Shown here one piece after another: positions 17,292-25,513 of a stretch of 41,588 nt of DNA; position 1 is the first letter of the stretch, and the number at the start of each line of letters is the position of its first letter. The notes under the pieces were generated by a model that saw only the letters and a program-made list of their open reading frames with translations, did no database searches and was not told where the DNA came from. The position numbers and the translations under genes are program-made. Origin of the DNA: Candidatus Sulfobium mesophilum (GTDB taxonomy: Bacteria > Nitrospirota > Thermodesulfovibrionia > Thermodesulfovibrionales > UBA6898); contig OUUY01000061.1 of assembly GCA_900302705.1 (NCBI GenBank), forward strand, positions 1 through 41,588. Direction: 5' to 3'.

Positions 17292-17348
17292 GGTCTAGGG
17301 CATAGGGGTTAGGGGCTACCCCAAGTCCCAACACCCAATCCCTTTTTT
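17291..17348 (+). promoter_or_regulatory. G-run / C-run element with T6 between cooS and the nuo-like genes
   Basis: Directly at the cooS stop there are four G-runs (17291-17293, 17298-17300, 17305-17308, 17312-17315) with loops of 4, 4 and 3 bases, the textbook pattern for a G-quadruplex in mRNA. They are followed by four C-runs (17319-17322, 17327-17329, 17334-17336, 17340-17342) and then TTTTTT (17343-17348). The segment 17305-17315 can pair with 17319-17329 as an 11-base stem with one mismatch and two G-U pairs. The ribosome binding site of the next gene starts immediately after the T-run, so this could act as an attenuator. Confidence 0.5.
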
Positions 17349-17357
17349 GGAGGATAG

Positions 17358-17843
17358 ATGAAGGTTGAAGAGTTGAATGTAGATGAGAAGATAGGTCATG
17401 TGAAAGACGTGCTGTCTGATGCACAGAAGAAAAGAGGCGTTCTCATCCACGCCTTTCAAAGTATCCAGAAGGAGTATAATTATCTGCCTGAGGACGTTTT
17501 GAATGCTCTGTCCAAAAAATTGGATATTCCGCTGTCTGATGTATACAGCACCGCATCCTTTTATAAACATTTCTATTTCAAGCCGAGGGGGAGAAACGTC
17601 GTATGCGTCTGTGTGGGCACCGCCTGCCACGTCAGGGGAGCCTCGAAGGTCCTTGAAAAAATAGAGGAGTCCTTCGGCATAAAGCAGGGAGAGACAACCG
17701 AGGATCTTTCGATGACGCTCGAGACGGTCGGGTGTGTGGGATGCTGCGGTCTGGCTCCGGTTGCAACTGTAAATGAGGAGATTGTCGGAGATCTGAACCC
17801 CAAGAAAGTAGGGGACGTAATAAAAATGGTTGAAGGGAAGTAG
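17358..17843 (+). CDS. nuoE: NuoE-like [2Fe-2S] thioredoxin-fold subunit (HydC/HndA type)
   Basis: This 161-residue protein is the NuoE/24-kDa subunit type: a small helical N-terminal domain (DVLSDAQKKRGVLIHAFQSI, PEDVLNALSKKLDIPLSDVY) and a thioredoxin-fold domain with the four [2Fe-2S] cysteines in CVGTACHVRG and VGCVGCCGLAP. In soluble complexes such as HydABC or HndABCD this subunit relays electrons to or from the NuoF-type flavoprotein. The ribosome binding site GGAGG lies directly after the T6 run of the upstream element. The NuoF gene follows after three bases. Its place in the acs operon rather than a nuoA-N operon argues against respiratory complex I. Confidence 0.92.
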   Translation: MKVEELNVDEKIGHVKDVLSDAQKKRGVLIHAFQSIQKEYNYLPEDVLNALSKKLDIPLSDVYSTASFYKHFYFKPRGRNVVCVCVGTACHVRGASKVLEKIEESFGIKQGETTEDLSMTLETVGCVGCCGLAPVATVNEEIVGDLNPKKVGDVIKMVEGK

Positions 17844-17846
17844 ACC

Positions 17847-19736
17847 ATGGAAAAATTAAAGACGATAGATGATTTGAAGAACCTTAGGAAGCTGATCAAG
17901 GAAGAAACTTTTCTCCCCGATGTCCCCAGGGTAAGGCTTTGCAGCGGGACAGCCTGCACAGCTACGGGCAGCCCGAAGGTGCTCGGGGCGATCGAGGAAG
18001 AGGCTGCGAAAAGGGGCATCGACGTGGATATCGTGAAAACGGGATGTCAGGGGTTATGTCAAAAAGGACCGGTTATGAAGGTGGAGCCGGAAGGGATCTT
18101 TTATCAGAAGGTCAGGCCTGAACATGCCCGTTCGATCATGAGTTATACGATTGCAGGCGGTATGCCTTTCCGGCAGAGCCTTTACCGGAATAATATTCTT
18201 GAAGAGCCGATTCCGGAGATGACAAATGTTCCGTTTTATAAGAAACAGCTGAGGATTGCGCTGAGAAACAACGGACTGATAGATCCGCGCGATATCTATC
18301 ACTATATTGCGGTGGGTGGATATAAGGCCCTCGAAAAGGCGCTGGCCACGATGTCGCCAGAAGATGTACTGGCTGAAGTTGACAAGGCGAATTTGCGCGG
18401 ACGGGGTGGCGCAGGCTTTCCGGCAGGAAAGAAATGGAAGCATACAAAAGGCGCCTCTGGAAGCATAAAATTCGTTATTGCAAACGGAGACGAAGGAGAC
18501 CCCGGGGCCTTTATGGACAGGTCGGTCATGGAAGGAGATCCCCACAGTCTTTTTGAAGGAATGCTTCTGTGCGCGTATGCAATAGGCGCGGAATACGGGA
18601 TGATCTATGTGAGGCATGAGTATCCCCTGGCCGTGAAAAACCTTGGCATTGCGATCAAACAGGCAGAGGATCTCGGCTTGCTGGGCAAAAACATACTGGG
18701 AAGCGGTCTTAATTTCACTATTGACATCAGAGAAGGGGCCGGGGCTTTTGTCTGCGGAGAGTCCACTGCGCTCATCGCTTCGCTCGAAGGTGAGAGAGGT
18801 TTTCCGCGTCCGCGTCCGCCCAGGCTTTCTGAGCACGGTGGTGGCGCATGGGGCTACCCGAGCAACCTGAACAATATCGAAACCTATGCATGTGTACCTC
18901 CAATTATCGAGAAAGGCGCAGACTGGTTCCTGGGCATTGGCACAAAGACTTCTCCCGGTACAAAGGTCTTTGCCCTCACCGGCAAGGTGGTCAACACGGG
19001 TTTGGTCGAGGTTCCTATGGGGATAACCCTCAGGGAGATTATATACGACATCGGCGGCGGCATAATGAACGGAAAGAAGTTCAAAGCCGTCCAGACAGGT
19101 GGTCCTTCCGGGGGCTGCATCCCCGAGGAGCATCTGGACCTGCCAGTCGACTTTGACTCTTTGGCCAAGGTTGGTTCGATGATGGGATCAGGCGGTATGG
19201 TTGTCATGGACGAGGACAACTGCATGGTCGACGTCGCCAAATACTTTCTCTCTTTCTGCCAGTCTGAATCATGCGGCAAGTGCCCGCCGTGCAGGATCGG
19301 CACATATCAGATGCTCGAAATCCTGGAGAGGATCACTACAGGCAAGGGCGAAGAAGGTGATATTGAGCGGTTGGAGAAACTCGGTAAATTGGTCAAAGAA
19401 GGCGCTCTCTGCGGACTTGGCAACAGTGCGCCGAACCCGGTGCTTACTACCATCAGATATTTCAGGGAGGAATACGAAGAGCATATCAGGGATAAATACT
19501 GTCGTGCTAAGACCTGCAGCGGCCTCGGCGTATTCAGGATAGAGCACGACGAATGTTTCCTCTGTGGTCTTTGCAAACAGGCATGTGCCTTCGACGCCGT
19601 GAAAGATACGAAGGACAGCTTCTTTATAGATCAGGACTACTGCACGAAATGCAAGGCCTGCTATAATGCGTGTCCGATTGGGGCAGTGAAGGTCGAGAAA
19701 AAGAGGAAGAGCGCCGATAAACAGGAGGTAGTATGA
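17847..19736 (+). CDS. nuoF: HydB/HndC-type NuoF flavoprotein with extra iron-sulfur domains
   Basis: This 629-residue protein is longer than respiratory NuoF (~430) because it has added domains at both ends. Residues ~28-90 are a thioredoxin-like [2Fe-2S] domain (C32, C37, C67, C71). The NuoF core follows, with the NADH/FMN motifs GRGGAGFPAGKKW and NGDEGDPGAFMDR, the SLBB region, and the N3-type [4Fe-4S] cysteines C476, C479, C482 (ESCGKCPPC) and C522. The C-terminus is a two-[4Fe-4S] ferredoxin (CFLCGLCKQAC from C570; CTKCKACYNAC). This architecture is that of HydB/HndC in electron-bifurcating enzymes. The next gene overlaps it by four bases. NADH is the expected nucleotide; the partner acceptor is inferred. 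Confidence 0.93.
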   Translation: MEKLKTIDDLKNLRKLIKEETFLPDVPRVRLCSGTACTATGSPKVLGAIEEEAAKRGIDVDIVKTGCQGLCQKGPVMKVEPEGIFYQKVRPEHARSIMSYTIAGGMPFRQSLYRNNILEEPIPEMTNVPFYKKQLRIALRNNGLIDPRDIYHYIAVGGYKALEKALATMSPEDVLAEVDKANLRGRGGAGFPAGKKWKHTKGASGSIKFVIANGDEGDPGAFMDRSVMEGDPHSLFEGMLLCAYAIGAEYGMIYVRHEYPLAVKNLGIAIKQAEDLGLLGKNILGSGLNFTIDIREGAGAFVCGESTALIASLEGERGFPRPRPPRLSEHGGGAWGYPSNLNNIETYACVPPIIEKGADWFLGIGTKTSPGTKVFALTGKVVNTGLVEVPMGITLREIIYDIGGGIMNGKKFKAVQTGGPSGGCIPEEHLDLPVDFDSLAKVGSMMGSGGMVVMDEDNCMVDVAKYFLSFCQSESCGKCPPCRIGTYQMLEILERITTGKGEEGDIERLEKLGKLVKEGALCGLGNSAPNPVLTTIRYFREEYEEHIRDKYCRAKTCSGLGVFRIEHDECFLCGLCKQACAFDAVKDTKDSFFIDQDYCTKCKACYNACPIGAVKVEKKRKSADKQEVV

Positions 19737-20332
19737 GCGAAACGGCAAAGAAAGACGAAGCTCCGAAAAAAGAGATGAAGGATGTCTTCGCTGCGGTCGA
19801 GAACATCAGGTGCTCTGTCCAGAAATCGCAAAAATTCGTGGAAGAGTTCCTTTCAGAACCGATGTGCGGGAAGTGTCATCCCTGCATGCTCGGAAGTTAT
19901 GAAGCACTGGTAAGGCTCAAGAGGATAGCTGCCGGCGTTGGAAACAAGTCGGACATCGATGCTATCCAGAGAATAGCCGACGACATGCTCGAGGGGTCGC
20001 GTTGCATCAAGGGCAAAGATACCGCGAAGTTTCTTCTTGGTGAACTAAAAGGAGAATCTTTTTCCGAACATCTTGCCGGCAGATGCAGCGAGCGGGAGTG
20101 TCCCAACTACATTATGTACAGGGTGATACCTGAGAAGTGTGTAATGTGCGGTCTCTGCAAGGAGGCCTGTAAATACAACGCTATCCTTGGAGAGAAGAGG
20201 ACGTCTTACCGGTCGGGCTACCGGCCTTATGAAATACGCCAGAAAAGATGCGTGAAGTGCGGAGACTGCTTGCCGGCTTGCCCTTACGGGGCGATCGAAG
20301 TCATAGAAGAAAAAATGGCAGTTCTTGTTTAA
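19733..20332 (+). CDS. Stand-alone NuoF iron-sulfur tail plus two-cluster ferredoxin
   Basis: This 199-residue protein matches only the C-terminal part of the preceding flavoprotein. It has the N3-type cluster site C45, C48, C51 (MCGKCHPC) and C91, with the same 40-residue step from third to fourth cysteine as in the NuoF (C482 to C522). A C-x4-C pair follows (C118, C123; NuoF has an equivalent pair in CRAKTC). Then comes a ferredoxin with C136/139/142/146 and C173/176/179/183. It has no FMN or NADH site. It overlaps nuoF by four bases (ATGA), so translation is coupled. It probably extends the electron wire of the complex; this role is inferred. Confidence 0.85.
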   Translation: MSETAKKDEAPKKEMKDVFAAVENIRCSVQKSQKFVEEFLSEPMCGKCHPCMLGSYEALVRLKRIAAGVGNKSDIDAIQRIADDMLEGSRCIKGKDTAKFLLGELKGESFSEHLAGRCSERECPNYIMYRVIPEKCVMCGLCKEACKYNAILGEKRTSYRSGYRPYEIRQKRCVKCGDCLPACPYGAIEVIEEKMAVLV

Positions 20333-20346
20333 TAGAGGAGGAATAG

Positions 20347-22368
20347 ATGGGAAACATGGTTAGTCTGAAAATAGACGGAAAAGACGTAAAGGTTGAGGAA
20401 GGCCTTAACCTTATTGAGGCTGCTGCTACTGCAGGTGTACACATACCGAACCTCTGCTATATCAAAGGCATGAAGGGAATTGGTGCGTGCAGACTCTGCG
20501 TGGTGGAGGTCGAGGGCGGCAAGGCGCCTGTGATTGCGTGCAACACGAAGGTGAAGGAAGGAATGAGCGTCGTAACGAATACCGAGAAGGTGAAAGAGAT
20601 CAGAAAATTCGTCATTGATCTAATCCTCTCTATGCATCCCCTTGACTGTATGACATGCACGAAGGCCGGGGTCTGCAACCTGCAGCAATATGCATATGAC
20701 TTTGAGATCAAGGAATCCAGTTTTACGAGGAAGAAATTCGGTTATCCTACCGACGAGTCCAACCCTTTTATAAAGCGAGACCCGGAATACTGCGTCCTCT
20801 GCAGCAGATGTGTGAGGGTGTGCAAGGCTCAGGGAACGAACGTGCTCGAATTTTCAGGTAGGGGGGTCGGCGCAAAGGTTGTCACGGCACAAGACAAGCC
20901 CTTGCAGGAATCGGGCTGCACCTTCTGCGGAAGCTGTGTGGACGCGTGTCCGGTAAACGCTCTTCTGGAGGCTGACCGGTGGAGAAAGGGCAGGGAGTGG
21001 GAGTACGATAAGGTCGCTTCTGTCTGCCTGTCCTGCGGTAATGGCTGCAGCATCTCGGTTAGCACTAAAGACGGTGAAGTAGTAAAAATAAATTCCGGCG
21101 TGTCGGACGGGGCTGCAGAAAAATATATCTGTGCCATTGGAAGATATGGCTTCGACAGTCTAAACAGTGAAACCAGGCTGAAGACGCCGCTGAAGAGAGT
21201 CAGCGGCGAACTGAAGGAGACTACATGGGCCGATGCCCTTGCGATTGTCGCAGATAAGCTTAAGGGTGCACGCAATGAGGCGGCATTTATTACGAGCGCC
21301 AACATCTTAAATGAAGACGCTATCCTCCTCAAAAAACTCGCTGCGGATGTGGTGAAGACGAAGAACTATGATTCCTCTGTCACCCTCTATTCTGATTACG
21401 ATGCCGTAAAGAGCGGCACCGCCAACCTTGAAAAAGCCGATCTTTTTGTCCTTGTGGGCACTGCTCCGGACCAGTGGTCCAGGGTCCTCCCCGCATTGGA
21501 TGCAGTGATCAGAAAGAAGGTGAACGAATCCGGAGCTAAACTGCTTGTTATCAGTTCCGGTGAGCCAAGGATTGCCTCGGCTGCCACCCTTACTATGAGA
21601 GGGGATGAGGTAAAGTCACTGGAGCAACTGGCCCAGGCAGTCATATCAAAAGGAGTCAAGGCGCCCAAGGAGATGGTGGAAGCGCTTGCCCATGTTGATC
21701 CGTCCGACGCAGCAATGGCTGCAGCCGATCTCTTCATCGCCGCAAAATCACCCGTCATATTGGCTTCGCCGGCGCTTTATAAGGCTGCTGCAAATCTTTC
21801 CCTTATCAAGGAGGATGCAGTGTCGGTCCCCTATGAGGCTAATGCAAAAGGGGTTGTGTTTATGGGACTCACGTCCGAGGGGAAGAAGTTCAGGGATATC
21901 CTCGGTTCTAAAACGAAGGTTGTTTATGCCATCGGCGAGATTCCTGTAGACAAGCGGCCCGAGACGGAATTTCTGGTGGTTCAGAACTCTCATCTTACAG
22001 ACCTCGCTGTCAAGGCTGACATTGTTCTTCCGTCAACCCCAGCGCTTGAATCTGAAGGAACAATAGTCGATTATCTTGGAAGGCTGAAGGAGGTAAGGCG
22101 GGCGGTCGAGCCTTCCGGTGAGTCAAAAGCTCATGCAGACATATTTGTCGATCTTGCCGAGGCGATGGGTGCTTCCCTGAAAAAGGTGAAAGACACGGAC
22201 GTGAAGAAGGCATTAAAAACTAAGGCCAAGACGGTCTTTAGTCCGTTTAAAAGGGAGAAGGACCTTGATATCGACACGGAGAAATTTACGGAAGACATCA
22301 ACAGATCTGCTATAAACGGGTCCAGACTTCTTTGGTTAAAGGAGACTGAAGAAGCGGTTTCCGTTTAA
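20347..22368 (+). CDS. nuoG: NuoG-like iron-sulfur protein with a molybdopterin-type domain
   Basis: This 673-residue protein begins with a [2Fe-2S] plant-type ferredoxin domain (CYIKGMKGIGACRLCVVEV, C later in IACNTK). Then comes the His/Cys [4Fe-4S] site HPLDCMTCTKAGVCNLQ and a two-[4Fe-4S] ferredoxin (CVLCSRCVRVC, CTFCGSCVDAC). A further cluster site, CLSCGNGC, opens the molybdopterin-oxidoreductase domain. That domain keeps the NuoG-like text (LNEDAILLKKLA, DLFVLVGTAPDQWSRVLPAL, DIVLPSTPALESEGTIVDYL) but shows no Cys or Sec at the metal position expected of formate dehydrogenases. No hydrogenase H-cluster motifs occur. It is the last gene before the terminator at 22394. Confidence 0.9.
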   Translation: MGNMVSLKIDGKDVKVEEGLNLIEAAATAGVHIPNLCYIKGMKGIGACRLCVVEVEGGKAPVIACNTKVKEGMSVVTNTEKVKEIRKFVIDLILSMHPLDCMTCTKAGVCNLQQYAYDFEIKESSFTRKKFGYPTDESNPFIKRDPEYCVLCSRCVRVCKAQGTNVLEFSGRGVGAKVVTAQDKPLQESGCTFCGSCVDACPVNALLEADRWRKGREWEYDKVASVCLSCGNGCSISVSTKDGEVVKINSGVSDGAAEKYICAIGRYGFDSLNSETRLKTPLKRVSGELKETTWADALAIVADKLKGARNEAAFITSANILNEDAILLKKLAADVVKTKNYDSSVTLYSDYDAVKSGTANLEKADLFVLVGTAPDQWSRVLPALDAVIRKKVNESGAKLLVISSGEPRIASAATLTMRGDEVKSLEQLAQAVISKGVKAPKEMVEALAHVDPSDAAMAAADLFIAAKSPVILASPALYKAAANLSLIKEDAVSVPYEANAKGVVFMGLTSEGKKFRDILGSKTKVVYAIGEIPVDKRPETEFLVVQNSHLTDLAVKADIVLPSTPALESEGTIVDYLGRLKEVRRAVEPSGESKAHADIFVDLAEAMGASLKKVKDTDVKKALKTKAKTVFSPFKREKDLDIDTEKFTEDINRSAINGSRLLWLKETEEAVSV

Positions 22369-22393
22369 AAGAAATTCAGTGATAATGTCTCTA

Positions 22394-22427
22394 AAGGGCG
22401 GTCGGGAAATCGGCCGCCCTTTTTTTT
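22394..22427 (+). terminator. Terminator closing the acs-nuo run
   Basis: AAGGGCGGTCG (22394-22404) pairs with CGGCCGCCCTT (22411-22421) with one G-U pair, and eight T residues run from 22420 to 22427. This is a strong intrinsic terminator and separates the nfn genes from the upstream operon. Confidence 0.9.
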
Positions 22428-22526
22428 GGACCGGCAATAAGATCTAAACATAGGTCATTCAAAGAGAGCTGAATACGACGATACGAGGCAGCCATCGAGA
22501 ATGAAAATATGTTAGACTACTATAAG

Positions 22527-22543
22527 TAACCTTTATAAGGTTA
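22527..22543. promoter_or_regulatory. Perfect 7-3-7 palindrome ahead of nfnA
   Basis: TAACCTT-TAT-AAGGTTA is perfectly symmetric and lies 31 bases before the nfnA start, in AT-rich DNA where the promoter is expected. It looks like an operator for a dimeric regulator. I do not recognise it as an FNR, Rex or NrdR site. Confidence 0.5.
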
Positions 22544-22573
22544 TATAAATTTCTTGCAAGGAAGGAGTAGGTC

Positions 22574-23428
22574 TTGTACGAGATTACAACAAAACTGCAG
22601 CTTTCACACAGCGTTGCTCTTTTTAAAATAAAGGCGCCTAAAATTGCTCAGAAAAGAAAAGCCGGGCAGTTCATTATTATAAGGATTAACGAGTATGGAG
22701 AGCGTATTCCCCTCACCATAGTAGACTCGGATACCACTGAAGGCACCATTACCATAATATCCCAGGAGGTAGGCAAGACAACTGGAATGCTCGGAGCGCT
22801 CGAGGAGGGAGATCATATTCTGGATGTGGTGGGGCCTTTAGGCAAGCCGGCTGAAATAAAGAAAGTCGGAACCGTAGTCTGTATTGGCGGCGGGATAGGG
22901 ACGGCGCCTGTGTATCCGATCGCAAAGGAGCTCAGGGCGGCCGGGAATAAGATTATCTCCATTATCGGTGCAAGGAGCAAAAATCTCCTGATACTCGAGA
23001 GTGAAATGCAGAGCATCAGCGATGAGCTCTTTGTTGCAACGGATGACGGCAGTTACGGACACCACGGGTTTGTGACCCAGGTACTAGAGCGACTCATAGA
23101 AGAGCCTGTTACGATTAATATGGTGCTTGCCGTCGGCCCTTTGCCGATGATGAACGCGGTTTGTAACGTGACTAGACCTCGCAAACTTCATACTATGGTA
23201 AGTCTTAATCCTGTTATGGTCGACGGCACTGGAATGTGCGGGGCATGCAGGGTTACAATCGGCGGCAAGAACCGGTTTGTCTGCGTAGACGGACCTGAAT
23301 TCGACGGGCATGAGGTCGATTTTGAGGAGCTGTTAAGAAGAAACCGGAGCTATTTTACTGAAGAGAAGATGGCCATGGAGGAACTCACATATCATGAAGG
23401 GCCCAGGTGCTATGAGAGGAACATCTGA
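22574..23428 (+). CDS. nfnA: NfnA, ferredoxin-NADP+ oxidoreductase-type subunit of the bifurcating transhydrogenase
   Basis: NfnA is the small subunit of NADH-dependent reduced ferredoxin:NADP oxidoreductase. This 284-residue protein has a flavin domain (AGQFIIIRINEYGERIPLTI), an NAD-binding motif (CIGGGIGTAPVYPIAKEL) and a C-terminal [2Fe-2S] site (GMCGACRVTIGG ... FVCVDGPEFDGHEVDF) with the aspartate-cysteine pattern of the family. The frame begins with TTG at 22574, seven bases after GGAAGGAG; the residues after it (YEITTKLQL) match the family start, and there is no upstream in-frame ATG. The stop overlaps the ATG of nfnB by one base. Confidence 0.92.
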   Translation: MYEITTKLQLSHSVALFKIKAPKIAQKRKAGQFIIIRINEYGERIPLTIVDSDTTEGTITIISQEVGKTTGMLGALEEGDHILDVVGPLGKPAEIKKVGTVVCIGGGIGTAPVYPIAKELRAAGNKIISIIGARSKNLLILESEMQSISDELFVATDDGSYGHHGFVTQVLERLIEEPVTINMVLAVGPLPMMNAVCNVTRPRKLHTMVSLNPVMVDGTGMCGACRVTIGGKNRFVCVDGPEFDGHEVDFEELLRRNRSYFTEEKMAMEELTYHEGPRCYERNI

Positions 23429-24831
23429 TGACTGACAAACAACGAAAGAACATACCGAGACAGGAGATGAGGGAACAGGACCCCTTGGAAAGGATAGCCA
23501 ACTTCCATGAGGTCCCCTATGGTTACAGTGAGGAGCAGGCTGTTAACGAGGCTTTGAGGTGCCTTCAGTGCAAGGACCCAAAGTGTGTCAGCGGATGTCC
23601 GGTTAATGTAAATATACCCTGGTTTACAAAACTCGTGACCGAAGGCAGATTCGTGGAGGCCGCAAGAAAGATAAAGGAGACCAACCCGCTTCCGGCTGTC
23701 TGTGGCAGGGTCTGCCGCCAGGAAGACCAGTGTGAAAAATTTTGTCTGCGGGGCAAGAAAGGTAAACCCGTTTCAATAGGCTCCCTGGAGCGTTTTGTGG
23801 CGGACTTCGAAAGAGAGAATGAAGAGGTCTCAATACCCGAGATACCAAAATGGACAGGAAAGAAGGTTGCCGTGGTAGGCTCAGGCCCCGCAGGGCTGAC
23901 GGTGGCGGATGATCTTTTAAAGAGGGGGCATAAGGTGACTATATTCGAGGCCCTGCATGTTCCCGGCGGGGTATTGATGTACGGAATACCGGAATTCAGA
24001 CTGCCAAAAAAAATTGTAGAGGCGGAGATTGAATATCTGAAGAAGATGGGTGCGGAAATAGAGCTCAACTCTGTTATCGGGAAAATAGATACTATCGACG
24101 GTCTCTTTTCGGATGGATATGATGCTGTATTTGTAGGGACCGGTGCGGGACTCCCAATTTTTCTAAACCTCCCGGGCGAAAACCTCGTGGGTATCTATTC
24201 TGCAAATGAATACCTGACGCGGGTAAACCTGATGCGCGCTTACAGATTTCCGGAATACGATACCCCGGTGCTGCGCGGCAGAAGGGTTGTCGTCATAGGA
24301 GGGGGAAACACTGCTTTGGATTCGGCGAGAACGGCACGAAGGCTTTGTCCTGAGGAAGTGACGGTCGTTTACAGACGATCCCTTGAGGAGATGCCCGCAC
24401 GGGCCGAAGAGGTACGTCACGGCGGGGAGGAAGGCGTCAAATTCAGGTTTCTTACCGCTCCTCTTCGGTTTATAGGGGACAGAGAAGGGCGTTTGAAAGC
24501 CATGGAGTTTGTGCGGATGGAACTTAGCGCGCCAGATGAATCGGGCCGGAGACGGCCTTTGCCGATTGCAGGTTCGGAGTTTCAAATGGATGTCGATGTT
24601 GCAATAGTTGCGATAGGCAACGACGTCAACCCTCTGATTCAGAATACTACGCCTGATATTGAAACGGGCAGGGGTGGGAATATTGTTGTTGAATCCGATA
24701 GTGGTGCAACACGCAAAGCAGGCGTCTTTGCTGGGGGCGACATCGTAAGAGGAGGCGCTACTGTCATATTGGCCATGGGGGACGGCAGGAGGGCTGCAGC
24801 CTCCATACACAGGCATATAATGAAGGAATGA
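23428..24831 (+). CDS. nfnB: NfnB, glutamate-synthase-small-chain-like subunit of the bifurcating transhydrogenase
   Basis: NfnB carries the bifurcating FAD and two [4Fe-4S] clusters. This 467-residue protein has the N-terminal cluster domain (CLQCKDPKCVSGCPVNV, VCGRVCRQEDQCEKFC), the FAD motif GSGPAGLTVADDLLKRGHKV, the PGGVLMYGIPEFRLP segment and the NADPH motif IGGGNTALDSARTARRL with VVYRRS. Glutamate synthase small subunits look similar, but no gltB large subunit is present and the one-base overlap with nfnA supports the Nfn assignment. Together NfnAB would couple NADPH oxidation to NAD+ and ferredoxin reduction, or the reverse. Confidence 0.9.
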   Translation: MTDKQRKNIPRQEMREQDPLERIANFHEVPYGYSEEQAVNEALRCLQCKDPKCVSGCPVNVNIPWFTKLVTEGRFVEAARKIKETNPLPAVCGRVCRQEDQCEKFCLRGKKGKPVSIGSLERFVADFERENEEVSIPEIPKWTGKKVAVVGSGPAGLTVADDLLKRGHKVTIFEALHVPGGVLMYGIPEFRLPKKIVEAEIEYLKKMGAEIELNSVIGKIDTIDGLFSDGYDAVFVGTGAGLPIFLNLPGENLVGIYSANEYLTRVNLMRAYRFPEYDTPVLRGRRVVVIGGGNTALDSARTARRLCPEEVTVVYRRSLEEMPARAEEVRHGGEEGVKFRFLTAPLRFIGDREGRLKAMEFVRMELSAPDESGRRRPLPIAGSEFQMDVDVAIVAIGNDVNPLIQNTTPDIETGRGGNIVVESDSGATRKAGVFAGGDIVRGGATVILAMGDGRRAAASIHRHIMKE

Positions 24832-24909
24832 AAGCTGGGGTTAGACAATCCCTCCTTAGATCCTATACACATCCCTGTGCATTTCTGGCGAGACCTGATG
24901 TCATCTTTC

Positions 24910-24939
24910 TTGGACTATTTATGTTTCTTATGATATATT
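24910..24939 (+). promoter_or_regulatory. Possible promoter of the TPR gene
   Basis: TTGGAC (24910-24915) and TATATT (24934-24939) are 18 bases apart, about 48 bases ahead of the TPR start codon. The -35 match is poor. Confidence 0.3.
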
Positions 24940-24986
24940 TAAGTCCATAAGACGGAAATTATTAGTAAGGCGGAAGGAGATAAAAG

Positions 24987-25298
24987 ATGAAGGCTTTATA
25001 TGTATTCTTTGCTCTTTTGACGGCTTTGGCGGTATGCTCTCAGACATACGCTGACAGTAAAGATCTTCAGAAGGGATTGAAGTATTACGGCAAAAAGGAT
25101 TACAAAAACGCCGAGAAATATTTAAAGAGCTATATCTCCCAAACCCCGGATCCTGCGGCATATTACCTGCTTGGATATGCTGACTATAAGCTTAAGAAAT
25201 TTGACGAGGCGAACCGTTATTTTGCAGAGGCCTATTTGATAGACCCGGATATCTCGGCCAGGACCTCTTACATAACGAAAAAAGGCCGAAAGAAATAG
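24987..25298 (+). CDS. Small exported TPR protein
   Basis: This 103-residue protein has a signal peptide (residues 1-22, ending TYA) and about two tetratricopeptide repeats: LQKGLKYYGKKDYKNAEKYL and AAYYLLGYADYKLKKFDEAN followed by RYFAEAYLIDPD. TPRs bind partner proteins, so it is probably a periplasmic adaptor. The ATG is preceded by GGAAGGAGATAAAAG, a strong ribosome binding site. It stands between nfnB and scpA with gaps on both sides, so it is probably a single transcript. No specific partner can be named. Confidence 0.8.
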   Translation: MKALYVFFALLTALAVCSQTYADSKDLQKGLKYYGKKDYKNAEKYLKSYISQTPDPAAYYLLGYADYKLKKFDEANRYFAEAYLIDPDISARTSYITKKGRKK

Positions 25299-25513
25299 AA
25301 ATATATTCAAAGCTCGTTGCGTGTTTTTTACTTTTTATTGTATCGTTGGTCGTGTCAGGGTTGACAGGTCTCTGGTATCTGTTTTGAAATCTGGCTGACC
25401 ATTTAGACATCCAGAATGCAATGCATGCCTTGGGGAGGGAGGTTTTTTTGGCAGTGGGGCTAAGTTTCTTCGCAATTTGGTAAAATAGCCTGCAATCATA
25501 ATCTGAGTAAATC

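Noticed and set aside
20347-22368. NuoG-like protein called as formate dehydrogenase or [FeFe]-hydrogenase
   Set aside because: No Sec/Cys metal site of formate dehydrogenases and no H-cluster cysteine motifs can be found; the domain text is NuoG-like.
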